From: Streptomyces sp. Edi2
Lineage (GTDB): Bacteria; Actinomycetota; Actinomycetes; Streptomycetales; Streptomycetaceae
DNA length: 64,000 bases
Assembly: GCF_040253635.1 (NCBI RefSeq)
Contig: NZ_JBEJGX010000003.1
Span: 4,489,501-4,553,500 of the forward strand
Direction: 5' to 3'
The notes under the pieces are model-generated. The model was given only the letters and a program-made list of their open reading frames with translations. It was not told where the DNA came from and searched no databases. This document shows positions 26,350 through 35,109 of the stretch, piece after piece. Each line of letters opens with the position of its first letter. The first letter of the stretch is position 1. The translations under genes and the position numbers were made by a program.

Positions 26350-27120
26350 CTACGGCTTCACAGGCTGTGCGTAGTGCAGATCCACTGTGCCGGAGTAGCC
26401 GGGAAGAGTCACCGCCTCGTGCTGGTCGACTTTCCAGCCCAGGCCGTAGGCGTTCACGTACTGGAGGTAGTTCTGGATGGCGGGGGAGGCGGTCAGCGCG
26501 TTGGTGAGGGCTTCGCGGTTGCCGACGGCGGTGACCTTGTACGGCGGGGAGTAGACCCGGCCCTGGAGGATCAGGGTGTTGCCGACGCAGCGCACCGCGC
26601 TGGTGGAGATCAGCCGCTGGTCCATGACCTTGATGCCCTTGGCGCCGCCGTGCCACAGGGCGTTCACCACGGCCTGCAGGTCCTGCTGGTGGATGACCAG
26701 GTCGTTGGGCTGCGGCTGCGGCACGCCGGGGATCTTGGCGGTGGCGTTCGGCGGGGCGTCGGTCAGGGTGACCGTTACGCCCTGGCCCTTCAGCGGCTTG
26801 GTGCCGGCGTTCTTCTCCAGCGCCTTGACCTTGGCTTCCTCTGCCTTGGAGCTGCCGTTGTCGCGCCGTGCGAGGGCGTCGACCTCCGCGCGCAGGGTGG
26901 CGTTGCGGTCGTCCTGGGCGCCGTTCTTGTGGCTGCGCTCCTGGATGAGGTCGGAGAGCCGCAGCATCGAGTCGTCCGAGCGCAGATTCGTGCCGCGGGC
27001 GGTGTCGAAGCTCAGCCAGAACAGCAGTCCGGCGAGCGCGAACACCAGCAGGGTGAGAAACCGCACGGGCCGCAGGCGGGAGCGAGGGGGGCGGTGGGGG
27101 GAGTCAGCGGAATTGCTCAA
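26350..27120 (-). CDS. DUF881 family protein
   Basis: A 256-aa protein with an N-terminal TM helix (about residues 20-40), a coiled-coil-like region (45-105) and a DUF881 domain with [41 protein letters not shown] and [24 protein letters not shown]881 proteins are often encoded near division genes such as sepF/ftsQ or, as here, crgA. TTG start at 27120 behind AAGGAG; an ATG is not available at the family start. Confidence 0.9.
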   Translation of the reverse strand: MSNSADSPHRPPRSRLRPVRFLTLLVFALAGLLFWLSFDTARGTNLRSDDSMLRLSDLIQERSHKNGAQDDRNATLRAEVDALARRDNGSSKAEEAKVKALEKNAGTKPLKGQGVTVTLTDAPPNATAKIPGVPQPQPNDLVIHQQDLQAVVNALWHGGAKGIKVMDQRLISTSAVRCVGNTLILQGRVYSPPYKVTAVGNREALTNALTASPAIQNYLQYVNAYGLGWKVDQHEAVTLPGYSGTVDLHYAQPVKP

Positions 27121-27301
27121 CGTACCCTTACTCCTTACGGCGCCGCGGAAGCACTACGCTAACGGACGCCCGGGAAAAGGAATCCGCTCCCCACCGCGTC
27201 CGTGCCCCGGCGCACCCCTCGTACCCTCCCCCGCGGATGGGGGCACCGCCCTGGCGCCCAGCAGAGAGCGGGGGAGCAGCGCATCGACAGGAGAGTTCCT
27301 C

Positions 27302-27559
27302 GTGCCGAAGTCACGGATCCGCAAGAAGAAGGACGATTTCACGCCGCCGCCGGCGAAGACCACCAACCTGAAGATGAACTCAGGGCGCGGTTGGGTGGCG
27401 CCACTGATGCTGGCGATGTTCCTCATCGGGCTGGTGTGGATCGTGATGTTCTACGTGTCCGAGGGCGATCTGCCGATCGCCGCCATGGGCAACTGGAACA
27501 TCGTGTGCGGCTTCGGTTTCATCGCGGTGGGCTTCGGCGTATCCACGCAGTGGAAGTAG
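27302..27559 (+). CDS. crgA: CrgA, septation inhibitor / divisome coordinator
   Basis: An 85-aa protein with two TM helices (about residues 31-53 and 62-82) after a basic N-terminus [17 protein letters not shown], the hallmark of CrgA. In Streptomyces CrgA coordinates growth and sporulation septation and influences FtsZ levels. GTG start behind AGGAG. The 3' flank carries a cluster of DnaA-box-like 9-mers. Confidence 0.96.
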   Translation: MPKSRIRKKKDDFTPPPAKTTNLKMNSGRGWVAPLMLAMFLIGLVWIVMFYVSEGDLPIAAMGNWNIVCGFGFIAVGFGVSTQWK

Positions 27560-27577
27560 CGCAAGCCCTGCCCAAGG

Positions 27578-27776
27578 CCATCCACACGGTTATCCACAGC
27601 CGGGGAAAACTTCAGAAGATCTGTGGATAACCCTCCGGAGGTTGACGCCGGTGTGATCGGCGGCACCCTCCCCCGGTCTGCGTCTCCCCGCATCCTTACT
27701 GGGGAAACGCAGGTCAGGCGGGCCGGAATACGGGTTTCGCACAGCATGCACAAGATCGGCCACGCACTGTGGACAA
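27578..27776. promoter_or_regulatory. Cluster of four DnaA-box-like 9-mers between crgA and rhomboid
   Basis: CCATCCACA (27578-27586, +), TTATCCACA (27590-27598, +), TTATCCACA (27622-27630, -) and TTGTCCACA (27768-27776, -) lie within 200 bp. The last is the preferred Streptomyces DnaA box as I recall it, and the middle two form an inverted pair. No gene occupies this 235-nt interval. The role (DnaA titration or gene regulation) is inferred. Confidence 0.6.
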
Positions 27777-27794
27777 CGTGACGGGGCGGGCGCT

Positions 27795-28700
27795 TCAGCC
27801 CAGCAGCTGAAGGGTCCGTACCCACACCACCGCGACGATCACGAGCAGGGCGGCCACACAGGTCGCGGTGTGCACCAGGGTCCGGCGGTTCCGCGGCGCA
27901 TGCACCATCCCGAACGCCACCGCGGCACCCACCACCAGGCCGCCGACATGGGCCTGCCAGGCGATGTTCGGCCAGAGGAACGTGAAGACCAGGTTGAGGC
28001 CGAGCAGGATCAGCACCGGCTTCATGTCGTAATTCAGCCGCCGCAGCAGTACCGCGGTCGCACCGAGCAGCCCGAAGATCGCGCCGGACGCACCCAGCGA
28101 GGGCTGGTTCTGCGCGGCGAGGAGATACGACAGGGCGCTGCCGCCCAGGCCGGCGAGCAGATAGAGCGCGGTGAACCGCAGCCGCCCGAGGGCCGCCTCC
28201 AGCGGGGGCCCCAGCCACCACAGCGAGAGCATGTTGAACGCGATGTGGGCGATCTGCTGGTGCAGGAACATCGCGGTCAGCAGGCGGTACCACTGGCCCT
28301 CCGCGACTCCGACCAGCTGGAACTGCCCCGGGTCGGCGGCGAGCCCCACCAGGTCGAGACTGCCGACCAGCGAGCCGTTCGCGTAGACGGCGAGGAAGAC
28401 CGCGACGTTCAGGCCCAGCAGGATCTTGGTGATCAGGCGCGGATCGGCCGCGATGGTGCTGCCGGAGAGGGTGCGCGGAGCCGTGGCGCCCGGCGGGTGG
28501 CCGGTGCCGCTGCCGCCGCGGACACAGGCCGGGCACTGGAAGCCGACCGAGGCACTGACCATGCACTCCGGGCATATCGGCTGGTCACAGCGGGTGCAGC
28601 GGACGCCGGTCGGGCGGTCGGGGTGGCGGGAGCAGCCGGGCAGGCCGCCGTCGCCCTGCGCGTCCTGCGGCGTGTGCGGGCTGCCTGGCACCTGGGTCAT
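27795..28700 (-). CDS. Rhomboid family intramembrane serine protease with N-terminal zinc finger
   Basis: A 301-aa protein. The N-terminal B-box-like zinc finger has CSRHPDRPTGVRCTRC..CPEC..CPAC (about residues 20-60). The six-TM rhomboid domain follows, with the catalytic Ser in GASGAIFG and the His in QAHVGGLVVG. It cleaves TM substrates within the membrane; the target is unknown. ATG at 28700 is chosen as the conserved start MTQVPGSPHTP; upstream in-frame codons are low complexity. Confidence 0.93.
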   Translation of the reverse strand: MTQVPGSPHTPQDAQGDGGLPGCSRHPDRPTGVRCTRCDQPICPECMVSASVGFQCPACVRGGSGTGHPPGATAPRTLSGSTIAADPRLITKILLGLNVAVFLAVYANGSLVGSLDLVGLAADPGQFQLVGVAEGQWYRLLTAMFLHQQIAHIAFNMLSLWWLGPPLEAALGRLRFTALYLLAGLGGSALSYLLAAQNQPSLGASGAIFGLLGATAVLLRRLNYDMKPVLILLGLNLVFTFLWPNIAWQAHVGGLVVGAAVAFGMVHAPRNRRTLVHTATCVAALLVIVAVVWVRTLQLLG

Positions 28701-28773
28701 CCGTCCCTCGTCCTCTTCTGCGTCCGGGCGCATCCGCGCTTCACCCCGCCCGGACCCGTCCCGGACGAGCCGC

Positions 28774-28806
28774 GCGCCCCGCCTGATGTACGACCGGGCG
28801 GGGCGC
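28774..28806 (-). terminator. Stem-loop downstream of the cyclophilin gene
   Basis: GCGCCCCGCC (28774-28783) pairs with GGCGGGGCGC (28797-28806) across a 13-nt loop, 38 nt beyond the cyclophilin stop. There is no U-tract, which is common in Streptomyces. Confidence 0.7.
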
Positions 28807-28844
28807 AATGGTTCCCCGGAACCGGCCGGGGCGCACGACGCGGC

Positions 28845-29372
28845 TCAGCGGGTCTCGACGACCACCGACTCGATGACGACGTCCTTGACGGGACGGTCGG
28901 TGCTCGGGTTGGTCTGGGTGCCGGCGATGGCGTCGACGACCTTCTTGCCCGCCTCGTTGCTGACCTCACCGAAGATGGTGTGCTTGCCGGTCAGCCACGC
29001 CGTCGAGCCGACGGTGATGAAGAACTGCGAGCCGTTGGTGCCCGGACCGGCGTTGGCCATGGCCAGCAGGTACGGCTTGTTGAAGGCCAGGTCGGGGTGG
29101 AACTCGTCCCCGAACTCGTAACCGGGGCCACCGGTGCCGTTGCCCAGCGGGTCGCCGCCCTGGATCATGAAACCGCTGATCACCCGGTGGAAGACGGTGC
29201 CGTCGTACAGCCGGTCCGTGGACTTCTTGCCGGTCGCCGGGTGGGTCCACTCCCGCTCGCCCTTGGCGAGTTCGACGAAGTTCTTGACCGTTTTGGGGGC
29301 ATGGTTCGGCAGGAGCCGAATCTCGATGTCGCCCTGGTTGGTCTTCAGGGTGGCGTAGAGCTGCTCAGCCAC
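28845..29372 (-). CDS. Cyclophilin-type peptidyl-prolyl cis-trans isomerase
   Basis: A 175-aa cytoplasmic cyclophilin. Typical segments are YDGTVFHRVISGFMIQGGDPLGNGTGGPGY, NKPYLLAMANAGPGTNGSQFFIT and HTIFGEV. The active-site Arg (FHRVI), Phe/Gln (SQFFI) and His of the family are present. No signal peptide is seen. GTG start at 29372 behind AAGG. Confidence 0.95.
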   Translation of the reverse strand: MAEQLYATLKTNQGDIEIRLLPNHAPKTVKNFVELAKGEREWTHPATGKKSTDRLYDGTVFHRVISGFMIQGGDPLGNGTGGPGYEFGDEFHPDLAFNKPYLLAMANAGPGTNGSQFFITVGSTAWLTGKHTIFGEVSNEAGKKVVDAIAGTQTNPSTDRPVKDVVIESVVVETR

Positions 29373-29760
29373 GATCTACCTTCCATAAGTCTTCGCTGAC
29401 GGTTCCCGATCCTCCCATGGACCGGCCCTCCCAGGGCTGGAGCGCGGCCGCTCACCGCGCTGCGCGCCGCGGTGCGCCACCGCCCGGGCGCGGCCCCTCC
29501 AACGGCCCCCTCGCCGCACCGTGCGTGCCGTCCGGCCGTCGCCGCTGACGCTCTTCGTGCGGATTTCCTGCGCCCGGCGGGGAAATTCGTGGCATTGTCG
29601 TCCACAAGGCTCCGGAAGGTCTGCAATGACCCGGATGCCCGCTCGCACATGCCGTACGACGCATGAGCGGGCATGATCTTCAAACGGGTGGACAGGCGAT
29701 ACAGCAGACACGGGGGACCAGCCCCCAAGCCCCGGATACGCCACCGAGGAGGAGGATCCC
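29373..29760. promoter_or_regulatory. Divergent promoter region between cyclophilin and DUF5324 genes
   Basis: 388 nt without a supportable gene. A 10-bp inverted repeat, ATGCCCGCTC (29635-29644) and GAGCGGGCAT (29665-29674), lies 87 nt before the DUF5324 start and could be an operator or leader hairpin. GAGGAGGAT at 29749-29757 is the DUF5324 ribosome site. Confidence 0.45.
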
Positions 29761-30474
29761 GTGACCCGCAAGGACAGCGTGCGCGCCGCGACCGGTACGG
29801 CCAAGGACAGCGTGCGGCACGCCGCGGAGGTGGTAGCTCCTTATGCCGGTACGGCCAAGGACGCCGCCGTGCACTTCGCTCACGAGGCCCGGACGCGAGC
29901 GGCTCCCAAGGTGGCCGAGGCCGCCCACCAGGCACGTACGCAGTACGACGCCCATCTGCACCCGCGTATCGAGCACGCCCGTGGCACCCTGCCGCCCAAG
30001 GTGGACGCGGCGGCCACCCGGGCGGCCTGCCGGACCCGCAAGGCGGCCCGCCAGGCGGCCGATTACACCGCGCCGCGGCTGGAGAACGCCGTGACCCACG
30101 CGCGTGCCGCGGCCGAACCGGTGCGCGACGAAGCCCTCGCCCGTGGCACCGCCGCGCTCGCCGCCCTCCGCGGCCAGGTGACGGCCGCCGAGATCGCCAA
30201 GCTCCAGAAGAAGCACAGCCGGCGGGCCAAGTGCGGCAAGCTCGCCAAGCGCCTGACCGTGCTGGGCATCCTGGCCGGCGGCGCGGTCGCCGCCTGGAAG
30301 TGGTGGGACAAGCAGGCCAACCCGGACTGGCTGGTCGAGCCGCCGGCCCCCACCGAGGTCAGCGACCGCGAACGGCTGAGCTCGGTCGACGGCAGCGAGG
30401 GCTCCTCGCTCGACCCGGAGATCCAGGCCAAGCAGGCCGAGGCCGACGAACACGGCGGCGGCGACACGGCCTGA
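29761..30474 (+). CDS. DUF5324 family protein
   Basis: A 237-aa Ala/Lys/Arg/His-rich protein with degenerate helical repeats (RKDSVRAATGTAKDSVRHAAE), a single hydrophobic segment near residues 163-180 (LTVLGILAGGAVAAWKWW) and an acidic C-terminus. The family is known in Streptomyces but has no assigned function. It probably associates with the membrane. GTG start. It marks the conserved left border of the accessory region. Confidence 0.85.
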   Translation: MTRKDSVRAATGTAKDSVRHAAEVVAPYAGTAKDAAVHFAHEARTRAAPKVAEAAHQARTQYDAHLHPRIEHARGTLPPKVDAAATRAACRTRKAARQAADYTAPRLENAVTHARAAAEPVRDEALARGTAALAALRGQVTAAEIAKLQKKHSRRAKCGKLAKRLTVLGILAGGAVAAWKWWDKQANPDWLVEPPAPTEVSDRERLSSVDGSEGSSLDPEIQAKQAEADEHGGGDTA

Positions 30475-30556
30475 CCCACCGGTCCTCACCACCGGCCTGC
30501 CCTGACCCACCGGCCCGGCCACCCCGGCCCGACCACCCCGGCCACGGGCACCTCAC

Positions 30557-30598
30557 CGGGCCGTGTCCTGCCCCGTACGAGGCGGCGGACACGGCCCG
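30557..30598. terminator. Convergent stem-loop terminator
   Basis: CGGGCCGTGTCC (30557-30568) pairs perfectly with GGACACGGCCCG (30587-30598) across an 18-nt loop, in the gap between the convergent DUF5324 and MFS genes. Confidence 0.75.
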
Positions 30599-30654
30599 TT
30601 GGCGTACGGCCCGTTCGCGTACACCGTGCAGGAGCCCCGGCCCGGCCCCGGCCG

Positions 30655-31950
30655 TCAGGTCAGGTCGCGCATCCGCCGGATGGGGCTGCTCCACAAGGCC
30701 AGCGGCGCCAGGAAGGCCAGCGCGCACATCACCCAGACGGCGCCTCGGTTGCCCAGTGCGGTGGCCGCCGCGCCGGCGACCAGGGCGCCGACCGGGATGG
30801 CTCCCCAGGAGATGAAGCGCACGGTGGCCATGACACGGGGCAGCAGTTCGATGGGGGTCACCGTCTGCCGGTGGGTACGGGTCAGGATGCTCATGATCAC
30901 TGCCGCGGCCCCGAAGCCCATGCTGCCCAGGGCGAAGAGGAGCAGCCCCCATCCCGTCTGCGCCAGCGGCATCAGCAGGGCGCACGCCGCCCCGGCGAAC
31001 GTGCCGCAGACCAGGGTGCGGGCACTGCCGAGCCGGTTCGCGAGGCGGGTGGTGAGCGTCGCCCCGATCAGGCTGCCCAGGCCCTCGGCGGCTATCAGCA
31101 GGCCGACGAGGCTCGCGGGGGCGTGCAGGGTCCGCATGAGGAAGACGGGTGTGAGCGCCATGAGGCCGCCGAGGATGAAGTTGGTCAGGGTCGCGGCCGC
31201 CGCACAGGGACGGATCACCGTGTGGTGGGCCACGAAACGCCAGCCCTCCTTGATCAGCGCCACGGTCGACTCGCGCTCCGCCGGCGCCTCCGGAGGGGCG
31301 GCCCTGGGCAGGCTCCACAACAGAAGGGCCGAGACCAGGTAGCTGACGGCGTCGACGACGAGGCTCAGGGCCGCGCCGCAGAACTGCACGAGCACGCCGC
31401 CGAGCGAGGGGCCACCGAGCTGGGTCGCCGAAGTGGAGGCGGAGGAGAGGGAGTTACGCGCGGTCAGCTCGTCCTTGCTGACGATGGTGGGGAGGAACGT
31501 CGAGTTGCCGACGTCGAAGACCACCGTCGCCAGGCCGATGACCAGCGCGACGACCACGAGCTGTGCCAGGTGCAGGACGCCCAGCGCGTAGGCCACCGGC
31601 ACCGAGACGATGGCGGCCGCCCGCAGGAGGTCCATCACCACCTGGGTGCCGCGCAGCGGGAGGCGCTGCACGATGACGCCGGCCGGCAGGCCGATCGCGA
31701 TCCAGGCGGCGTACTGGGCGGCCGGCAGCAGGCTCACCTCGAACGCCGAGGCCTGCAGCGCCCCCACGGCCAGCAGCGGCAGGGCGACGGTGGTGACCGC
31801 GTCACCGGCCTGGCTGACCGTGGACGCGGTCCAGTAGCGCCAGAAGACGGAAAGGCCCCTGCGGCGGGGGGCGGGCGCCACGGTGGAAGCGGACCGGGCC
31901 GCCTCGTCCGTCGCGGCGTCCGTCCCGGCGTCCTCGTGCTGCGCCGTCAT
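30655..31950 (-). CDS. MFS transporter, probable product exporter
   Basis: A 431-aa MFS protein of the enterobactin/drug exporter type with about 12 TM helices (first ones at residues 35-100) and FWRYWTASTVSQAGDAVTTVALPLLAV at the start. It is the last gene of the leftward cluster operon and is separated from the AurF-like gene by an sbnB-like remnant. Export of the cluster product is inferred. Confidence 0.85.
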   Translation of the reverse strand: MTAQHEDAGTDAATDEAARSASTVAPAPRRRGLSVFWRYWTASTVSQAGDAVTTVALPLLAVGALQASAFEVSLLPAAQYAAWIAIGLPAGVIVQRLPLRGTQVVMDLLRAAAIVSVPVAYALGVLHLAQLVVVALVIGLATVVFDVGNSTFLPTIVSKDELTARNSLSSASTSATQLGGPSLGGVLVQFCGAALSLVVDAVSYLVSALLLWSLPRAAPPEAPAERESTVALIKEGWRFVAHHTVIRPCAAAATLTNFILGGLMALTPVFLMRTLHAPASLVGLLIAAEGLGSLIGATLTTRLANRLGSARTLVCGTFAGAACALLMPLAQTGWGLLLFALGSMGFGAAAVIMSILTRTHRQTVTPIELLPRVMATVRFISWGAIPVGALVAGAAATALGNRGAVWVMCALAFLAPLALWSSPIRRMRDLT

Positions 31951-32073
31951 CGGATACCCGCTTCCGTGGCGGGGGCCTTGCGGCGCGGTTCGCCGGCCTC
32001 GTTCGCGCTCATTCCTTCTGCCTCCTGAGGGGGAACGTCCGTGATCTGCTGAACGGGACGGACTGCTGACGGG

Positions 32074-32284
32074 CTAACGGGCTAGGGCTAGGGGCTGACG
32101 GGACCAGCGTTCGGTCTCGCCGAAGAAGTCGGGGATCTCCCCTGCTGAAGAGGATTCCTTCGCGGAGGTGTACACATGCATGCCGACCGCGAGATCGAGA
32201 ACCCCGAGGCCGAAGGGCGAGAAGATCCTGGGCCTGTCGTGGCCGAGGCGCACCTCGCCGGTCGGCACACCGGCGAGCGTGCCG
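32074..32284 (-). pseudogene. Remnant of a SbnB-like (ornithine cyclodeaminase family) gene
   Basis: The minus strand encodes only the C-terminal end of a 2,3-diaminopropionate biosynthesis SbnB-type protein. The segment RIFSPFGLGVLDLAVGMHVY is the family's C-terminal signature, followed by IPDFFGE. Homology starts abruptly at SDGTLAG, right where the AurF-like gene stops, and no start codon or NAD-binding domain remains. A GTG could in principle open a small peptide of about 65 residues, but a truncated gene is more likely. It implies that an ancestor of the cluster made 2,3-diaminopropionate. Confidence 0.75.
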
Positions 32285-33208
32285 TCAGACCAGGCCCGCT
32301 GACGCGAAGGCCTCCTCGGCTCCGGGCATCTCCAGCACGCCCACCGATTCGAAGAGCCGGACGGTGTGCCGGGCCGAGTGGCGGATCTGCTCGCGGACCT
32401 GCCCGGGCGCGAACGCATCGGCGACGACCTGCTCCACACCGTCCTTGTCCAGACCCGCGAGGCGCAGCGAGTCGCGCACCGGCGCCAGGTCCGGGGCCAG
32501 GCTGCGCAGGACCAGTTCCGGCAGACAGCGGGCGGAGCGCTCGCGCAGCCCCGGGTCCAGGTCGGTCCACAACTCCTTGAAGAACCCGGAGAAGCAGGCG
32601 TGGTGCCTGCCCTCGTCCTCGGCGTGATCGCGCACCACGTCCCGCACGGTGGTCACGACCCGGGGGTCCTTGGGGACGTCCTTGAGGATGGAGGTGACCA
32701 GCGTTTCGAAGACGACGACCTGCAGCAGCTGGGTCAGCAGCGGCTCGCCCGGCATGACCTGTGCGCCGATGCCGTCCAGTTGGCTCAGGAAGGGGCTGAA
32801 GTCATAGGCGGGCACGTCGATGCCGGTGGCGCCGCGCACCTGGTCGATGATGTCGAGGCTGTACAGGGCGTGGTACGCCTCGTCGCAGTAGATCTTGTAT
32901 GCGTCCAGCCGCATCCCGGTCGTCACCCCCAGGCCCGAGGTGCCGTTGGCGATGCGCTCGGTGGCACGGTTCACCACGCTCGTCTCGAAGTGCATGGTGA
33001 AGTGGAGGTACTGGTAGAGGTGCCGGGCGACGATGCGGAAGCGCTCGTCGGGCCCCAGTGCCCGCACCAGCGGATGGTCCACGTACGGGATCATCGCCTC
33101 CGGGAAGAGCGTCTTTCCCGATTCCAGGTCCTGGCCGATGACGCGCCGCGGGTCTCTTCGGACCCCTGCCTTCTCGTACCACTGGTTCAGCGGGGACTTC
33201 ATGGACAT
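32285..33208 (-). CDS. AurF-like diiron oxygenase 1
   Basis: A 307-aa ferritin-like diiron protein of the AurF (p-aminobenzoate N-oxygenase) family. Predicted metal ligands are E75, E110-x-x-H113 (CDEAYH), E169, and H195-xxx-E199-xx-H202 (DHAEDEGRHH), the complete AurF set. AurF-type enzymes oxidise amines to hydroxylamines or nitro groups; others hydroxylate amino-acid carbons. It is paralogous to the second copy at 41.8-42.9 kb. ATG at 33208 has GAGAGGA; an in-frame ATG lies two codons later. Tandem 19-bp repeats lie just upstream. Confidence 0.88.
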   Translation of the reverse strand: MSMKSPLNQWYEKAGVRRDPRRVIGQDLESGKTLFPEAMIPYVDHPLVRALGPDERFRIVARHLYQYLHFTMHFETSVVNRATERIANGTSGLGVTTGMRLDAYKIYCDEAYHALYSLDIIDQVRGATGIDVPAYDFSPFLSQLDGIGAQVMPGEPLLTQLLQVVVFETLVTSILKDVPKDPRVVTTVRDVVRDHAEDEGRHHACFSGFFKELWTDLDPGLRERSARCLPELVLRSLAPDLAPVRDSLRLAGLDKDGVEQVVADAFAPGQVREQIRHSARHTVRLFESVGVLEMPGAEEAFASAGLV

Positions 33209-33220
33209 TCCTCTCGTGCC

Positions 33221-33315
33221 TGTCAGGTCGTTCCTGTCCTGTCAGGTCGTTCCTGTCCTGTCAGGTCGTTCCTGTCCTGTCAGGTCGTTCCTGTCCTGTC
33301 AGGTCGTTCCTGTCA
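33221..33315. repeat. Five tandem copies of a 19-bp repeat upstream of AurF-like gene 1
   Basis: The unit TGTCAGGTCGTTCCTGTCC is repeated five times head to tail (33221-33315); the last unit differs by one base. It lies in the 157-nt gap between the LysE-type exporter and the AurF-like gene, ending 12 nt before the ribosome site. Confidence 0.95.
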
Positions 33316-33365
33316 GGGGTGGTGCCGCGCCGGGCGGGGGCAGCAGGCCCGGGGCTGCTGCGGTA

Positions 33366-33971
33366 CTAGGCCACGGCCGAGACCACCAGCCAGGTGCCGA
33401 TGGCGCACAGGGCCCCGCCGCCCACGGTCTCCAGCACGCGGCGCCAGCCGTCCCGCTTGAAGATGTTTCCGAGCCGCAGCACCAACAGGGCATAGCCGCA
33501 CAGGCACAGGAAGCTGAGGGCGACGTGGATACCGGCCAGGGTGAGGGAGACGGGCAGGGAACCGTTTCCGGCCGGGATGAACTGCGGCAGGAACGAGGTG
33601 TAGAAGACGCCGACCTTGGGGTTGCCCAGGCTGGTGACCGCCCCTTGACGCCAGTTCAGCTGGGTGGGTGTGTCCACGTCGCCGAGCGGTCTGCGGGCTG
33701 CGAGGAGGGCACGGATGCCCAGGAAGACCAGGTAGGCGGCCCCGGCGATCTTGATGGCGGTGAAGAGGGCGGGCGAGGCGGCCAGCACGGCCGAGAGCCC
33801 CGCCACCGAGGCCACCGCCCAGGCGACCAGCCCGGTGCACACCCCCGCGGCGGTCTGCACGGCGGCCCTGGCGCCGCCGTGCAGTGCGTTTCTGATGACC
33901 ACCAGAGTGTCCGCGCCGGGGGACACCACGATCAGCCCGGCGACGGCGATGTATCCGATGAAGTTGGTCAT
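33366..33971 (-). CDS. LysE/RhtB family amino-acid exporter
   Basis: A 201-aa membrane protein with about six TM helices. It has the family patterns VVSPGADTLVVIRNALHGGARAAVQTAAGVCTG near the N-terminus and LGNPKVGVFYTSFLPQF in the middle. LysE/RhtB proteins export amino acids and analogues, fitting a cluster whose product or intermediates are amino-acid-like. It lies between the carbamoyltransferase and AurF-like genes in the leftward operon. Confidence 0.93.
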   Translation of the reverse strand: MTNFIGYIAVAGLIVVSPGADTLVVIRNALHGGARAAVQTAAGVCTGLVAWAVASVAGLSAVLAASPALFTAIKIAGAAYLVFLGIRALLAARRPLGDVDTPTQLNWRQGAVTSLGNPKVGVFYTSFLPQFIPAGNGSLPVSLTLAGIHVALSFLCLCGYALLVLRLGNIFKRDGWRRVLETVGGGALCAIGTWLVVSAVA

Positions 33972-34087
33972 CTGGGGCGTTTTTCCTGTTCTCTGCGCTC
34001 TGTTCTCTGTGTTCTGTGCTCAGGTGCTGTGGTGCTCGGGGCGGCCGGCGCCGGGCGGCAGGCCTCGCGCCGGGCGGCCGGCGCCGG

Positions 34088-35047
34088 TCAGAGCCGGCCG
34101 GCCAGCCATTCCAGCGTGGACATGGCGCTGGTGAGCTTCATCCGGGCCTGTCCCCAGGCCACGGACCGGTCGCCGTCGAGCACGCTGCCGGCCACCTCCT
34201 CGCCGCGGTGGGCGGGCAGGTCGTGCAGGAACCGGGCCTGCGGCCAGCGGTCCATCAGGGCGTCGTCGACGTAGAACGGCAGGAATTTCTCCCGCCAGTC
34301 GGCGTCCGGCTTGGCGGTTCCGGTGGTCTGCCAGCGGGTGGTGTAGACGAAGTCGGCCTCGTGGGGGAGTTCGCGGGTCGAGTGCACCTGGGTGAGCGTG
34401 GTGCCGAGCTCGGCCGCCCGCTTGGCGGCGGACTCCAGGGCAGCGGCCGGCAGGCCGTACCCCTCGGGGGTGGCGAAGGTGACCTGGCAGCCGGAGAAAT
34501 GGGCGATGCCCTGCGCGAGGGCGGTGGCGGTGTTGTTGCCCTCGCCGAGGTAGACGATGCGTGCGCCGTCCACCCCGCCGCGGCACATGCTGATCGTCGC
34601 CAGGTCGCAGATCCCCTGCGTCGGGTGCTCCTCCGCCGCCATCGCGTTGACCACCGGTATGCCGCCGTGCCGGGAGAGCTCGCGCAGCTCGTCCAGCGGG
34701 CCTGCCGTCCTGGCGACCAGCAGGTCCAGCATGCTGCCCAGGATGCGGCCGGTGTCGGTGATCGACTCGCCGGTGTTCGTCTGCAGGTCGTGGGGGCCGA
34801 AGGTGACAGGGGAGGCGCCCAGGCGGATGGCGGCGGTGGTGAACGCCGTACGGGTGCGGGTGGAGGTCTTGGTGAAGAGGATGCCGGCCACCCGGCCGCT
34901 CAGCGGGCTGCGGTGCGCGCCGATGTCCCGGTAGAAGTCGGCGCTCCGGCGGACCAGTTGGCGCACCTCGCTCCGGGACAGCTCGCCCAGGGAGAACACA
35001 CCCTGCTCCGGCGTCACGGGCGGCAGCCCCGTCATGAGTTCGGTCAT
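34088..35047 (-). CDS. Ornithine carbamoyltransferase-like enzyme with altered substrate motif
   Basis: A 319-aa OTCase-fold protein. The carbamoyl-phosphate loop S62TRTRT67 and H141PTQ144 are intact. The ornithine-binding HCLP motif of true OTCases is HDLP here (275-278), and the usual DVWxSMG region reads YTTRW. A specialised carbamoyltransferase acting on another amine is therefore likely, comparable in concept to the carbamoyltransferases of tuberactinomycin pathways. ATG at 35047 follows AAGGAAGAG. Confidence 0.85.
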   Translation of the reverse strand: MTELMTGLPPVTPEQGVFSLGELSRSEVRQLVRRSADFYRDIGAHRSPLSGRVAGILFTKTSTRTRTAFTTAAIRLGASPVTFGPHDLQTNTGESITDTGRILGSMLDLLVARTAGPLDELRELSRHGGIPVVNAMAAEEHPTQGICDLATISMCRGGVDGARIVYLGEGNNTATALAQGIAHFSGCQVTFATPEGYGLPAAALESAAKRAAELGTTLTQVHSTRELPHEADFVYTTRWQTTGTAKPDADWREKFLPFYVDDALMDRWPQARFLHDLPAHRGEEVAGSVLDGDRSVAWGQARMKLTSAMSTLEWLAGRL

Positions 35048-35109
35048 CGGTGCTCTTCCTTCGGGTGGTCGGGTCCGGCGGGACCGGGGCGTTGCCCCGG
35101 TGCAGCGGT

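Noticed and set aside
27578..27776. The DnaA-box cluster as oriC itself
   Set aside because: Streptomyces oriC lies between dnaA and dnaN with many more boxes. The gyrA end of the window shows that oriC is outside to the right.
33221..33315. Tandem repeats as a CRISPR array
   Set aside because: The repeats are directly contiguous with no unique spacers and no cas genes are present.
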